From NCBI RefSeq assembly GCF_020379485.1, contig NC_063449.1:36701473-36765472 (forward strand): a stretch of DNA of 64,000 bases, read 5' to 3'. A program made the position numbers and the translations under genes. Shown here piece after piece: positions 1 to 11,984 of this stretch. The DNA comes from Brassica napus (Eukaryota; Streptophyta; Magnoliopsida; Brassicales; Brassicaceae). Each line of letters opens with the position of its first letter. Positions within the stretch are counted from its first letter, which is position 1. The notes under the pieces are model-generated. The model worked only from the letters and a program-made list of their open reading frames with translations, was not told the DNA's origin and searched no databases.

Positions 1-1
1 A

Positions 2-1007
2 CTGCAACGCACAAACACAAACAAAGTGGTGATGAATGGAAAAAGAAAGAAGAGATACAAATACCTCGACAGTGTTAGAAGAGAGGTGAAGGATTTGAAC
101 ATTGCATATCAAAGAGATGAGTTTAGGATGAGTTTGAGTTTCAAACGGAGAAGGATGTTGTTGCGAAAGAAGATCGAGGCGGGCTTCGAGAAGGGTATCG
201 AGGCAATTGGCAGAAATATAGTTATACCAAACAAGTCTGTCAGAGCAATCTAGGTAGACAAGATTCGGTGTGTAAAATTCCAAACTACGTATCCCTTTAA
301 CATTTTGTCGATGCATTGTTATTCTCTTGATGGTTGGGTGACAGAAGTCGTAAGGTCCTGAGGTATGACTGTAACTGCCTTCGATATAATTGTGATGCAT
401 GTATAATTCCTCAAGTACAGGGCAACCACGAACAACAAACCTTCCCTGTAGGAACATCTCCAATACGAAGCGCTGTTTCTAATGTAAGCTTCACCAGTGT
501 CTTGCTTGTGAAGGCAGTGGACGGTAGACACTTGTAGAGATGGTATCCCTTTCCCCCGATAATCAAAGGCATGATACGCAGATAAAGATCCGGGGCGCCT
601 AGTTCTAAGGCTTTCGATATCAGTTGGTTGGTATGAGCCATAGAGTGGTTAATACCATCTGTATATATCAATGACAATTTCTTTAACGAGTTATTGCGAT
701 TACCGTCTTGTTGTTGTTGTAGTTGTAGTAGAGACAGTGTGGTCTCAACGAGAGCCCTAAAATTCTTCCAAGCAACTTCTCTCATGTGATATGTTTTCCC
801 GGGATGAAGCAAATTTGTATCGTCAAATATGAGATGGTGTTGAGATGCAAAGATACGAATCATTAGTGTGAACAGGTTCCTCCATCGTCTGGAGAGGATT
901 GATGTGGAAGCAGCTCGTTTCGTGGGGAGGAAGGACAAGATATGTGCAAGTATCTCATCTGGAAGGAAGCTGATTTCATCCCTTGACCTCGATTCCACCT
1001 TTTTCAT
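2..1007 (-). pseudogene. F-box/LRR/FBD protein gene, copy 1 (frameshifted, cut by window edge)
   Basis: Minus-strand exon 1 starts MKKVESRSRDEISFLPDEIL; the F-box ([19 protein letters not shown]...SRRWRNLF) occupies about residues 14-50, followed by leucine-rich segments such as TSKTLVKLTLETALRIGDVP. F-box proteins of this type are SCF ubiquitin-ligase adaptors, with LRR and FBD parts binding the substrate. The first frame stops at 411, but the next frame continues with typical family text (RGCPVLEELYMHHNY, then CNVQILHLSSNTVE) to about position 69. A small deletion near 450 therefore removed the usual LRR stretch and shifted the frame. A GT donor near 68 and an AG acceptor at 2-3 bound a roughly 65-bp intron; exon 2 lies off the left edge. 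The gene repeats at 3470-5312 in the same orientation. Probably non-functional, though a truncated protein is possible. Confidence 0.8.
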
Positions 1008-1010
1008 AAT

Positions 1011-3469
1011 TCACCAAGATTGATAAATTCAAATCGAGTTTCAATGTGAAAGCAACAAATTGGGGCACTATAAATATATACATCTCTATAATATTATTTC
1101 CTACTTGTCGCACTCATAGACTGTTATTTATTTACAGAAGTACCTTAATGAATTAAAAATATTAAATTTAAATACTATTATTGATTTTTTTAATTTAATT
1201 TCCATTTTACTTTTTCCAAAACATATATAAAATGGAAACATTCATAAAGTTTAAAAAATAATTTTAAAACGAAAATATATGTATATATAATATAATTTCA
1301 TTAAAAAGGAAAAAGTTCACAAAATAGTAATATTTCGTTTAAAACATATTTTTTACATAACAAAAATATACTTTCAAAGTAATAAAAACACTTTCTTTAT
1401 ATCTAATTTATTTCTTAGATGAAAAAAATATATTTTATATAATGTGATTTCATAAAAAAAGTTCACAAAAATAATTTTGATAAATAAATATTATTCCTTT
1501 AAAACATACTTAATACAATATAAAATAAATATATTTTCAAAGCAATATAAATATTTCATTTATATCTATCTATTTTCTTACGTGATTACATAAACTAATT
1601 AAAGAACATAAACGATATATGTTTAATTGACTAAAAATAGTTTATAATTATTATTATTGAAATGTTTTTTCAATAATTTTAAGCTGTTTATAATATCTTA
1701 CAACTACAGCAAAAACACGTATAATTAATCTGATTTCACAAAAACAATCACAATTTTAGTGCTGATTTTAAGATATATTAAAAATAGAACCCAAAAATAA
1801 TTGTTTATGATAAGAATATTTTGATCAAATAATTACAGAATCTTTTTAAATAGCATATACTTTTGATGATGTATATATTATATTTTATCATTATTAAAAA
1901 AAATTTCTTAATATTTAGTTTCTTCTTAATTTTATGTTTTCTTTATGTTTGTGGAACTTAATATACACATAATCAAAATACCCAACCAAATCTAAATTCT
2001 CATTTCTAAGATTATTTAAAATAATTTTCAGTTTACCTTTCAATAGATCTAAGACATACAATTATTTAGAATATATAAAATATATAATTATTGTAAATAT
2101 TGATATTCATTTATGATCTTACAAAACTTTATCAGTTATACTTATGCGTGTAATTTTCTGTTGATCATCTCTTTATTTCCTCATATTTTTTAAAAAAATC
2201 TACATATAATTTTGATAAATATTATTAAAATACATACACATTTAAACGAGAAATAAAACTAATTTTATTTGACTTAATTAGAATAAAAAATAATTATACT
2301 CGACTAATCCAACTTATATCCAAAATCAAAGATCTAACTACAGTAACAAATAATTTTATAATAAGAATATATTTATTTTTATACATATAAATTATAGGAT
2401 GAGATCAAACCCTATTAATAAATAAAAATAAAATATTAAATCATTGTTACAATATAATTTTATATATATGCATGAGACTTCAGAATATTATCGTTATATT
2501 TATTTATGTAATTTTGAATCAAATATTTTAGTTTATTTTTATTTAATTCTAAGCACAATATATATATATATACATAATCTTACTAAAATTTATTTGCATA
2601 TCTAAGAAAATAATCAATCTAAATACAAATAAGAATTTAATCAAAATTAACTATATCTAGAATAAAATATTATAATTGAATTCGGAGAAATAAATGCAAT
2701 CTAATATTCCCAAGTAATAAATAAATCGATTGTTGACCCAAAAACAATCAAACCGACTAGATATAACATATCCAAATCATATGTCTAATTAAAATAATAT
2801 AATATTATTAATATAAATTATACATATAAATTATAAATTGATTTAAAATTAATTTTAAATATCAATTAATTATAATATTTTAACTTTAGAATCACCTAGT
2901 AATATATATAATAGATTCCTTTTTTCGTGGAAAGTAATAATGAGAAACATAAACTAGGTTTTCTTTTTTTAAGTGAAACAAAAATTAGGGTTTCCTTTAG
3001 TGCATCATAAATTAGGGTTTTCGTGTTAAGAAAAAAAACCAAAGTCACGTTACAAACTGTAACCTAGCTACAATCAACAAATAGAAAAGGAAATTGAATA
3101 GAAAGAGCAGAAGAGATGCATGAAGCTTCTTTGATGAAAATAAAAGACTAAAAGTGATTTATTAATAAGTGGTATTATTGGCGGTTGAGAGATACTCAAA
3201 TTGAATTTTCAATCAAATCAGGACAATTTATGTTCCAAAGAATGATTCTTCTCTTCTCTTATCCACGACTGGCGCATTCAAATACAAAATTCACCTTATA
3301 ACGTACAACGGAATGCACAATAAAATTTTATTTCTGCTTGTGCATGTGTAGCCGAATTGGTAAACTACATTAAATATTTTGTGGTTAATTTAATTTTCTA
3401 TCATCTATTTATGTATTATATTTTTGAATATTTAGAGGTTCTCACCCATACTGTTTTAAATTAACTTCT
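1011..3469. other. AT-rich intergenic DNA
   Basis: About 2.4 kb of very A/T-rich sequence between the two F-box copies. I see no open frame with family similarity, no RNA gene and no element whose ends I can define. A short A-rich tract and CT-type microrepeats occur near 3010-3260. Confidence 0.7.
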
Positions 3470-5312
3470 TTAGAAGAACAAACGTCTACTTTCATCATAT
3501 GTACCTTGAGAATAATTGAACAGAGAGATCATATGTACCTTGAGAATCAAAGTTTCTAGCTTTGGAGAGTTATTGATCAGGCTCCAAAGAACTTTCCAAC
3601 CCATTTTGGTTTTACACTCGAAAGATAGTTTAACGAGGTTTCTAAAAAAAGGAAACCCACCGTTGCTACCCCAGTGATTAAAGCATTTAAGCATCAACTG
3701 CAACACACAAACACAATGTGGTCATGAGTGAAACAAAAACAAATTGGTCATGAGAGGAACAAGATAGACATACCTCGACAGTGTTAGAAGAGAGGTGAAG
3801 GATTTGAACACTGCATATACAACTAATGAATTTCCAAGGTTTAGACGAAGAAGACCATCGCAAAAAAAAAAGATCGAGGCGGGATTCAAGAAGAGAATCG
3901 AGGAAATTGGCAGAAGAATATAAAGATGTTGTCTGCCCTGAAGTAGTTGCTGACGTAGTTGTTGAAGCAGGCGCCGTGTTGAGTGGTGAAAACCATGTGG
4001 AGTCAAGGTGCTGAGCTGGAGTTGTAGACTTGGAGAGCAAAAGAGTATCTTGGAGATAAGGAAAGATGAATAAACATGAGGAACAAGTTTATGACTTAAG
4101 CGAAGATGAATAAGTGCATTCCAAGAAAAAGAAAGTTGCACTTAATGTTATGGAAGATGTCCATATCCAGTTTCCTTGGAGACTAGGGTTCCGCGAACGT
4201 GGATAATAATATAAGATAGCTATGGGTCGTAGAAAGACAGAGACACATGTGCTGATTTTATAGAGAGAGAAGCTCTTGGAAGTGTTATGGGTCGTGCATA
4301 AGCAGTTGCTGAAGTACTTAACGGAAGAGAGACATAAGCGGGTAGCTTATGAATCTTTCATTACCAGTTGTTAGGGTGTGGTAGACTGTGTAAAGCTGAT
4401 TAAGCAGATCTTGTAATAGATTGTTTAAAGAAGATTCTAATAAAACATAGTGTTTGCTTGTGTTATTTTGTCTCTTGATTTACTTTCGGCAGTATTATTG
4501 TTGTGTCATCTTCCACTTACAGAATAGCCAGAGTTAACAAGTATGTCAGAGTAGTCTAGGTAGAGAAGATTCGGTGTGTTGAAGTTGTGAGTTTCTGACC
4601 GATGAATTGTTATTCTCTTGATGGTTGGGTGACACAAGTCGTGAGGTCCTCCCCGATGAGTATTCTTGTGATGAATGTATAATTCCTCAAGTACAGGACA
4701 ACCACGACAAAGAAATCAGAGAACTCTCGACCTTCAAACATAACCGTATAGAGGAAGAGGATCTTTAGTACCGGAAGACAAACTTCATGTTTCCCAATAC
4801 AAAGTCATGTTCCTAACGTAAACTTGACCAGTGTCTTGCTCGTGAAGACAATGGAAGGAATAGGGCACTTGAATAAAGTCTCATCGTGATGATGAACCTG
4901 ACGTTCTGTGGAGGTCATTGTAATGCGCAGATCAAGATCGGAGATGCCTCGTTTCACAGCATTCGATATCCATCGACAGGTATGAGCTGTGAAGTGGCCA
5001 ATATCATCTTCACATATCAATGAGAATTTCTTTAACCAATTATTGCTATAACCACCGTTTGCGTGTTGTTGTAGAGACTATGTTGTATCAACGAGGGCCC
5101 TAAAAGTTTGCATCGTCGAATCGGAGATGCATCATCATTGTGAAAAGATTCCTCCATCTTTTGGAGAGAATTGATGTGAAAAGAGCTTGTTTCGTTGGGA
5201 GGAAAGACAAGATATGTGTAAGTATATCATCCTGAAGAGAGCTAATTACATCTATTGACCTTAGATTCCATGATTCACTAGATTTTATATTCGCGCTACT
5301 TTTTAAATACAA
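3470..5312 (-). pseudogene. F-box/LRR/FBD protein gene, copy 2 (multiply broken)
   Basis: This is a paralogue of the copy at 2-1007 in the same orientation. The F-box ([20 protein letters not shown]...SKRWRNLF) lies near 5150-5260, LRR text (SIVFTSKTLVKFTLGT) near 4805-4860, and RGCPVLEEL-type text near 4690. The FBD-proximal exon (LMLKCFNHWGSNGG to SPKLETLILK) lies at 3520-3695 behind an intron acceptor at about 3697. Lesions are many: a stop or frameshift after DDANF near 5100, an in-frame TGA right after TLGT near 4805, another frame change near 4705, and a 601-bp insertion at 3921-4521. Removing the insertion and one copy of its GAATA target site aligns this copy with copy 1 base for base across the junction. 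A tandem duplication of one F-box gene followed by decay explains the pair. Confidence 0.85.
3921..4521 (+). mobile_element. Solo LTR (probably Ty1/copia type) inside F-box pseudogene
   Basis: The 601-bp insertion is flanked by GAATA at 3916-3920 and 4522-4526, a 5-bp duplication as LTR retrotransposons make. It ends in CA; its start TA is consistent with TG changed by one transition. A polyadenylation signal AATAAAA near 4438, followed by T-rich sequence, gives it plus-strand orientation, and TATA-like motifs lie near 4208 and 4253. No internal coding domain, primer-binding site or second LTR is present, so it looks like the product of LTR-LTR recombination. The superfamily assignment is inferred from size and layout only. 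Confidence 0.72.
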
Positions 5313-5636
5313 ATATAATTGATTTTAATTTCTTTATGAATATATTAAAATTAATATTTTGATGTTTTCCTATTTTATTATTTTATAAATTTGTTCTTTT
5401 TGAGCAATTACTACTTAACTATTTATTTGTTAGTATTATAAAGATATAAATTACTATTATTAAAGTGTTTATATTTTTCATATATAATATATAATTTTTA
5501 ATATTATATAGATTGCTCGATACATATAAACTACTATACAATGCTATACACTACTATAAATATACCAATTAATCAACTTATATGTCAGTTCTCTTTGAGA
5601 ATATAAACATATAAGGTGTTTCCATAAGTAAGTTAC

Positions 5637-6366
5637 TATTAGGGATATTATATCCCACATCGGAAATTTTAAAGGACGTTAAGTAATATATAAAAAGTTA
5701 GGGCCAATCCACTAATTGTCAATTGGTTTTAAGTTGGAATCCTATAATGAACCCGAATCTAACATCATATCAGCGCCCAGATCCTAAAATATCCTAACCC
5801 CCTAATTAATAAAAACCTATCCGACCGGGTATAAATGTCGTACTTAACCCTTCCCGACCGGGTATAAATGTCGTAATTAACTCGTCCGACCGAGTATAAC
5901 TGTCTTAAAGTTTCGAGATTTCTGGCCGATAAGAGTCATCATCTCGAGGAGGGATATTAGAGATATTATATCCCACATCGGGAATTCTAAGGGGCCTTAA
6001 GTAATATATAAAGGGTTAGAGTCAATCCACTAATTGCCAATTGGTTTTAAGTTGGAAGCTCATAATGAACCTGAATCTAACATGGTATCAGAGCCTATCT
6101 TCTAAATACCCTAAACCCCTAATTAATATTAACCCTACCCGACTGGGTATAAAGGTCGTAATTAACTCGCTCGACCGAGTATAATTGTCTTAATGTTTCG
6201 AGATTTATGGCCGATAAGAGCCATCATCTCGAGGAGGGGTATTAGGGCTATATGTCCCACATCGTGAATTCTAAGAGATATTAAGTAATATATAAAGTGT
6301 TAGGACCAATCCACTAATCACCGATTGGTTTTAAGTTGGAAACCCATAATAAACTCAAATCTAACA
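5637..6366 (+). mobile_element. TRIM retrotransposon with three LTRs in tandem
   Basis: Three similar 127-128-bp terminal repeats lie at 5637-5764, 5955-6082 and 6240-6366. Each starts TATTAG, contains the TCCCACATCG block and ends AATCTAACA. After LTR 2 comes TGGTATCAGAGCC, the primer-binding site for initiator Met-tRNA; after LTR 1 its decayed form. Purine tracts GAGGAGGG precede LTRs 2 and 3. The two internal segments (190 and 157 bp) hold short repeats around CGACCGGGTATAAATGTCG and no ORF. Target duplications are GTTAC (5632-5636) and ATTAC (6367-6371). This matches terminal-repeat retrotransposons in miniature, which move using proteins of other LTR elements. The LTR-internal-LTR-internal-LTR order is the recombinant tandem form. 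Confidence 0.88.
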
Positions 6367-8654
6367 ATTACTATTATCATCAAGAAGTAATTTAGTTCTT
6401 AATATATATCTTAATGTTATATTTTTCTAGTTAGCCTTCACATTTTTTTTCTACTATTGTCTTTGTATTAATACTAGAGCTTATTTCCGCGCTACGCACG
6501 GATTATTACTTTAAATTTATTAATTTATACTATTATGTGTGATTATATATGTTGAATTTGTTAATAATTTTTATTCTATGTAGATTTGAGGCAAAGTTTG
6601 AATATTGATTAAAAGGGATTTTAAAATATTTAATACAATATGATTGAATGTTTTTTTTTGCTATTGTGGAATTGCTTAGAGATCTCTTAATCCACATTTT
6701 TATATGTATCAGATATTATTGCGATGGGTTATATTTAATTTAATTTTAATTAGAGTATTTGGTTTTTACCAATTACTTACCATATATAGTATTGGCTATA
6801 TTGTTGTCAATGTCGATGAGGAATAAAATGTTTTGTTCTCGGATTAGATTTCAAAAAAAACAAAATTCAAAAAGTAGAAATCAAAGCAGAATTAATTGAA
6901 TTAATTTCACATGTGAGTTCATGAGCCTTTACAAATACATACCACAACTATAGAGTCCAATTTTTAGATAAAAAAATCATAAAAAGAGCAAAATTAAACC
7001 ATACCTATAAATCCAAAGATTGACATATCATCTAAAAACGATAAATATATGTTGGAAGAGAAACATATAAAGAGTTAAGCTAACAAATAAATATTAATTA
7101 TACAACAATATTTTTTTTCAAAAAAAAGAGAATATTATCATTAAATTTTATAACTATTTCAAGATAAGATAATTATATTATTCTGTCTTTGTATGCCATA
7201 ACCGAACAAAGATAAAATTATGTCAACTTTGGTTTCTTAAAACACTCAAAAATACATTCAAAACTAGAATCACCAACATCTAATTACTCTACAATTATTC
7301 TTTTTTTGGTTGAAAATCATTAACAAAAATTGCTTACATTGTGTATTACTTATTTTAACTGACCTTAAAATACGTTTAGTGGAGACACATGTTTTGCTAC
7401 TTAGGAAACCCATGTTTTTATTATAAGCCCATGTTTTTTTAATCCTAATTATCATATTGTTTTAATCGTATAAATTCAAGTTTTTGTAATTATAAAAGAT
7501 TTGATGCTATAAGCGAAGGTTTTTTTTTCATACTATGGCACGGCACTGGTTAGAGAGCCTAACACAAATAACAACTATTTTGCCTAGTGTATTGGTACAT
7601 ATAGTTCTAAATAAAATTTGATGATAAAAAAATGTAAGAAAGTTATGTTCTTAACATATAATTGTAAAATTTAACATGCGTAAAAGTAAAATGTAAGTGT
7701 ATATGCAAAAATCATATTTAGATTCACAACATAAATTAATTAATAAATATGAAAAATTATAAATTTATTTAATTTTACGTTGGGTCAATTCAAAGTATAA
7801 TATAATTTGATAATTTATTAATTTTAAAAAAACACTTCAATAAATATAAGTTTTCCTTAAAATCTTAAATTAATAATTCTTATACATAATTTTTATAAAA
7901 TTTACATAAATATAAACAAAAGATTGTGTTTTTTATATCTTTTTACAATGAAATTCATTTTAACTTTTATCCTTTTCTCAATATTTAAGTGTTATATTAT
8001 ATTTATAAATTTTATATTTATAAATTTACATAAATATAGTTAAATGCTTGAGTTTTATTATTATTGTTTTCTTTATTTTGGATTTTTTTTTATAATAAAT
8101 TTTTGTTATGTGTATTTCATGTAGAATGTTATAGTTTTCTATTTCGAAAGTTGTTTAGTAATTAAAATAATGATTAACTCTAAATTATAATATCTAAATT
8201 ATGTGATTGTAATTGTTAATTTAGTTCTACTGATCAATTGATTTAAGATTCATTTGTCTTTTTTTTTCCTTTAAGTTTAGTAATTTGATTTTGGTAGTTA
8301 TTTTTTCATTAAAAAAAAATTGTTAGTTTTTTATTATATTTAATCTAGTCGCATTTTAAAGTCTCTCATCTTGATTCAAACTATTTTATTTTTTTATGTT
8401 CTTTGACAATATCAGTTCATATGTAAATCATGAATTTTTATATATTAAAACGACCATTTGGCATGTGCTGAGAGACTAATACTAACTCATGATTTCTCAA
8501 AGAATACACGAAAAGTGAAACCAAACTCCCGTGTTTTAGACTCCTCACGCAAATTATCTCAGCGACAAATTTAGTGAAAGCTACTTCATCTTTCACTCTT
8601 CAAAAAAAAAAAAACAACAACATGACATATGAAAAAGAAGAAAGATTAAGGTGA

Positions 8655-8835
8655 TTATTGTTTTCCTAGTTTTTAGATTCTAGTTTTTGGTATTTGGATT
8701 TTGGTTTTTGGTTTTTAGATTTTAGTTTTTGGCTTTTGCTTTTTGATTTTGCAATAGATTTTGGTTTTTTGAAAAACATGAATGGTTGTTTTAGATTTTG
8801 GTTTTTAGTTTTTAGTTTTGGTTTTTATTTTTAAA
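8655..8835. repeat. T-rich degenerate simple repeat
   Basis: Many variants of GTTTTTAGATTTTGGTTTTTGG run together with no coding capacity. It is loosely telomere-like in composition but the period is irregular. Confidence 0.6.
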
Positions 8836-8984
8836 TTAATAAAATTAAAATATTATGGATAGTAAAATATTTATTCTGAAAATAATAAAATATAAAGCAC
8901 TGTCATTAAAATACACATAAATTTATTTACAAAACTTATTAAAAAAATATAAATGAAAAATAAAACTATCATAAATTCCATATA

Positions 8985-8987
<3 letters not shown>

Positions 8988-9026
<39 letters not shown>
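8988..9026. repeat. TA dinucleotide microsatellite
   Basis: About 19 uninterrupted TA units. Confidence 0.9.
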
Positions 9027-9031
<5 letters not shown>

Positions 9032-10138
9032 AATTTTATCTCGAATGCCTTTCATATTTGACCTCAAATGCTATTATACAAGTAATTAAGCATTTTAAAA
9101 ATATTAATATCATACATTTGATATTTTTTTCTAAAATAAGTTTTACACATATATTTCTATGGTTGTTTTTGTTTAAATAATTTCTATAGCAATTAATTAA
9201 AATAGTGACTTTTAAAATAAACTTTCCTTTTGAAATATTTTTGAACTTTTTTTAGTTTGCAAGTAAGAGAACATCTTCTAATTTACAAGTATGATCAAAT
9301 ATTTTTGAGTGTTGAAAAGAAAAACTCGAAAGTTGTATGTATAATCACTTACCCATTTTATATTAATAAAGTACAAAAATGTATTGATGATGTGATGGTG
9401 AAAAATGGATGAGAGTGGGAATGAGGCATAAGAATGAGGCAAATATAGAAAGAAAGACCAGTTACAAAAAAAAATGAAAAGAAAGTCCATGAAAAATAAA
9501 ATGATAAATAAAAATGCATAATAAAAAAAGTCTTCGTATGAAACTGCCAGAAAACAAAAAAAAAACACAAAATTTTGGTTTTTGTATACAATTAGGTAGT
9601 TATTTGTAAAACTAGTTTCCCTAGTTTTTAGGGAATCATTTTTAGCAAAATCTTGATTGGCAAATAAAGTGATTTTTCAGAAACAAAAACCATTTTAAAA
9701 ACTACAAACAATCAACCTCTAAATACGCTTCAATTCAAGTAAGAAAAAGCTTATTATCGAAAGGGTCATTTACGCACGACTAAACTGAGCTAGAATTGGT
9801 CTTTTCACTACATCGTGGTGAAAGCCCTAGTTCTTTGCCAAAAGAAGCTTCCTCCAGTTTCAAATTTCGAAAACCATACGCCCTCCACACGGATTCTAAC
9901 AGATCTGAAGCTGCCTGAAGTAATCCCAAGTGCTAGAAGCGTACCAGTAGAGTATTCCTTGCAGTTGATACATCAGCAACGCACGTCCTCTAAGATTCTC
10001 TTGTACTCAACGGAACACTTCTCGGAGTCGACTAATCCTACTCCTCCAGAAACTCGAGATCTGAAAACTGAAAACCTTCTGACAGAGACTCAAGCTTAAG
10101 ACTCAAGAGACTAAGCACCAAAGGTGGAGTTGTTAACC

Positions 10139-11984
10139 ATGGCTCGCCGATACTCTAAAGCAGAAAAAGGAAAAGGTCAACTTACGGAAACACCAAATCA
10201 AACCATCAAGAGGATAAATGCTCCATACTTAGACACAACTCACCTAATAAAGGAGAATGCTCTAACCCTCATTGGACGCCTGACAAACCCACAAGAGCAA
10301 CGAATGTGGGCGCTACTACCGGCCCTTCCCTGAAAATGGAACCTACAAGGTAGAGCGGTGGGCTCAGATCTTGGGAACAACTGTTTCCAGTATAGATTTG
10401 AGAGAGCAGACGACTTACAGAGGGTATTGGACAACAGACCATACCACTTCTCTTACTGGATGGTTATCTTGCAGAAGTGGGAACCCGTCATCTCATCTTC
10501 ATTTCCCTCTCAGATCCCATTCTGGATCCGGATCCAAGGCCTCCCTCTCCATTACTGGCATGATGATATGGTGTGTAACGTAGGAAAGGAGCTGGGCACA
10601 CTGGAGAACCACGTCCTCACCAAAACCTCAACGAAGGTCCGAGTGCAAATAAACGGGTTGAAACCTCTCATCAAAGAATCTATCATAGAGTTCGACTCTG
10701 GTGACGAAACCCTCATCACATTGGAATACGAACGCCTAGAAAACCACTGCAGCTCCTGTGGATCTTTATTCCATCTGAAAAATAACTGCCCAGAGTTAGT
10801 AGAGGAGCAGAACTCATCACAGAGGAGTCCTAGAGAGCAGACAACAGTAATGAAACCCTTGACTTCACCTATCAAACGCTCCAGCTACTCCATGAGAGCT
10901 CCTGATAACTCAAATGCTAGGAAAGAGAAAGAAATCTTCAAAGAGCGAGTGGATAGACACGGCAATAGCTTCGGAGTAAGAGTGGCCACAAAGAAAACGC
11001 GCAATCCACCACCTGAAAGATACTGGGAGAAACCAAAAACTACTTCGAACCAAGTATGGACCAGAAAACCAGAAGCTGCAAGAGAGCCGGAATATACCTC
11101 ACCTCCTTTCACCATAAACAGAAATAAACCTCCCATGGCTGGCTCCCAAGGAAGAGCCATCTTCACACAACGAGAACACACGCAATGGAGACCAAAGGAA
11201 CTGGAGGGTAAGGCTTTGGCTGAAAAAGCAATAGTCCCTCATGTACAGGAAAACCAAACACCTGGAGAAAAAGAAAATGCTGATGGGAACCCTGTCAGAA
11301 TCTCTACACATGAGGAGGTAATGGAACAACTACATTAGGTAACACGACAGTACCTTAGTTGCCCTGATCCAGTTGAAGCAGCAGTGAGATGACAAAGGGT
11401 GCTTCATGGGGACGCACATGGCCAAATGGAGGAGACAGCTGCGGCAATAATAGCAGCAGAGTTGAAACGTGCTGCTTTATCAGCCCTCGAAGCGGCCTCA
11501 AACTGTAACCCGGTTACTCCCCCTCCACTTCAAAACTACGTACCTCAAGTCATCTGCCTCCCTGAGAACGCTGAACAACTTTTGCTTGTGGGAAGCGACA
11601 CAAACCTCAAGAGAATGATGAAAATGGAACTCAGGAGCCTGTGGGAAGCGACACAAACCTACGGGCCCTACCATCTCAAAGGAAAGGACGAGGCAGACCT
11701 GCAAGACTAAAATCAGTTGTAGTTACTCCTGATATTTTGAGAGGAACGAGCTCAAAGAAAAGAAACATCTCTCAGATACAAAACTCACCAGGGAGATCAA
11801 GAATATCCCCGGCTAGGAAGAAGATCCAGAAGAGATCAACAGAAGGAGGTGCACAAAGCAAGACTGGAGCATCAACTTCAGGGGCAGCAAATCTGAATAG
11901 TGCAGCGAACCCTCCTATACAACTCATCCCGGCTGTCGCCAAGAAGAAACCGGATTTTCGGTTTCCTCCACCCCAGGGTCCTTA
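10139..11984 (+). pseudogene. LINE ORF1 (DUF4283 RNA-binding protein with CCHC knuckle), broken
   Basis: The ORF starts at the ATG at 10139 (MARRYSKAEKGKG). The DUF4283 region (ENALTLIGRLTNPQEQRMWALLPALP, then AVGSDLGNNCFQYRFE and RPYHFSYWMVILQKWEP) is interrupted by an in-frame TGA at 10331-10333. A zf-CCHC-type knuckle CSSCGSLFHLKNNC lies near 10747-10790. In the same frame the reading continues past stops at 11336 and about 11390 into an alanine-rich segment (ETAAAIIAAELKRAAL). A frame change then follows near 11641, where GTGGGAAGCGACACAAACCT occurs twice (11589 and 11641), and a basic tail KGRGRPARLKS runs to 11984. ORF1 products coat LINE RNA and assist target-primed reverse transcription. 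Confidence 0.85.

Larger units (their letters stand above)
6367..9796. other. AT-rich intergenic DNA with transposon remnants
   Basis: No host gene recognised. It holds a Helitron-like terminus (6474-6501), a T-rich simple repeat (8655-8835), a TA microsatellite (8988-9026) and A/T-rich filler. The only open frames, near 9278-9591, are translated poly-T/TTC tracts. A short hairpin TTCCCTA/TAGGGAA sits near 9616-9640. Confidence 0.6.

Noticed and set aside
26..253. Plus-strand 75-residue open frame
   Set aside because: Antisense to the F-box exon, which reads well on the minus strand.
9278..9591. Phe/Leu-rich open frames on the minus strand
   Set aside because: Translation of poly-T and TTC tracts; no family resemblance.
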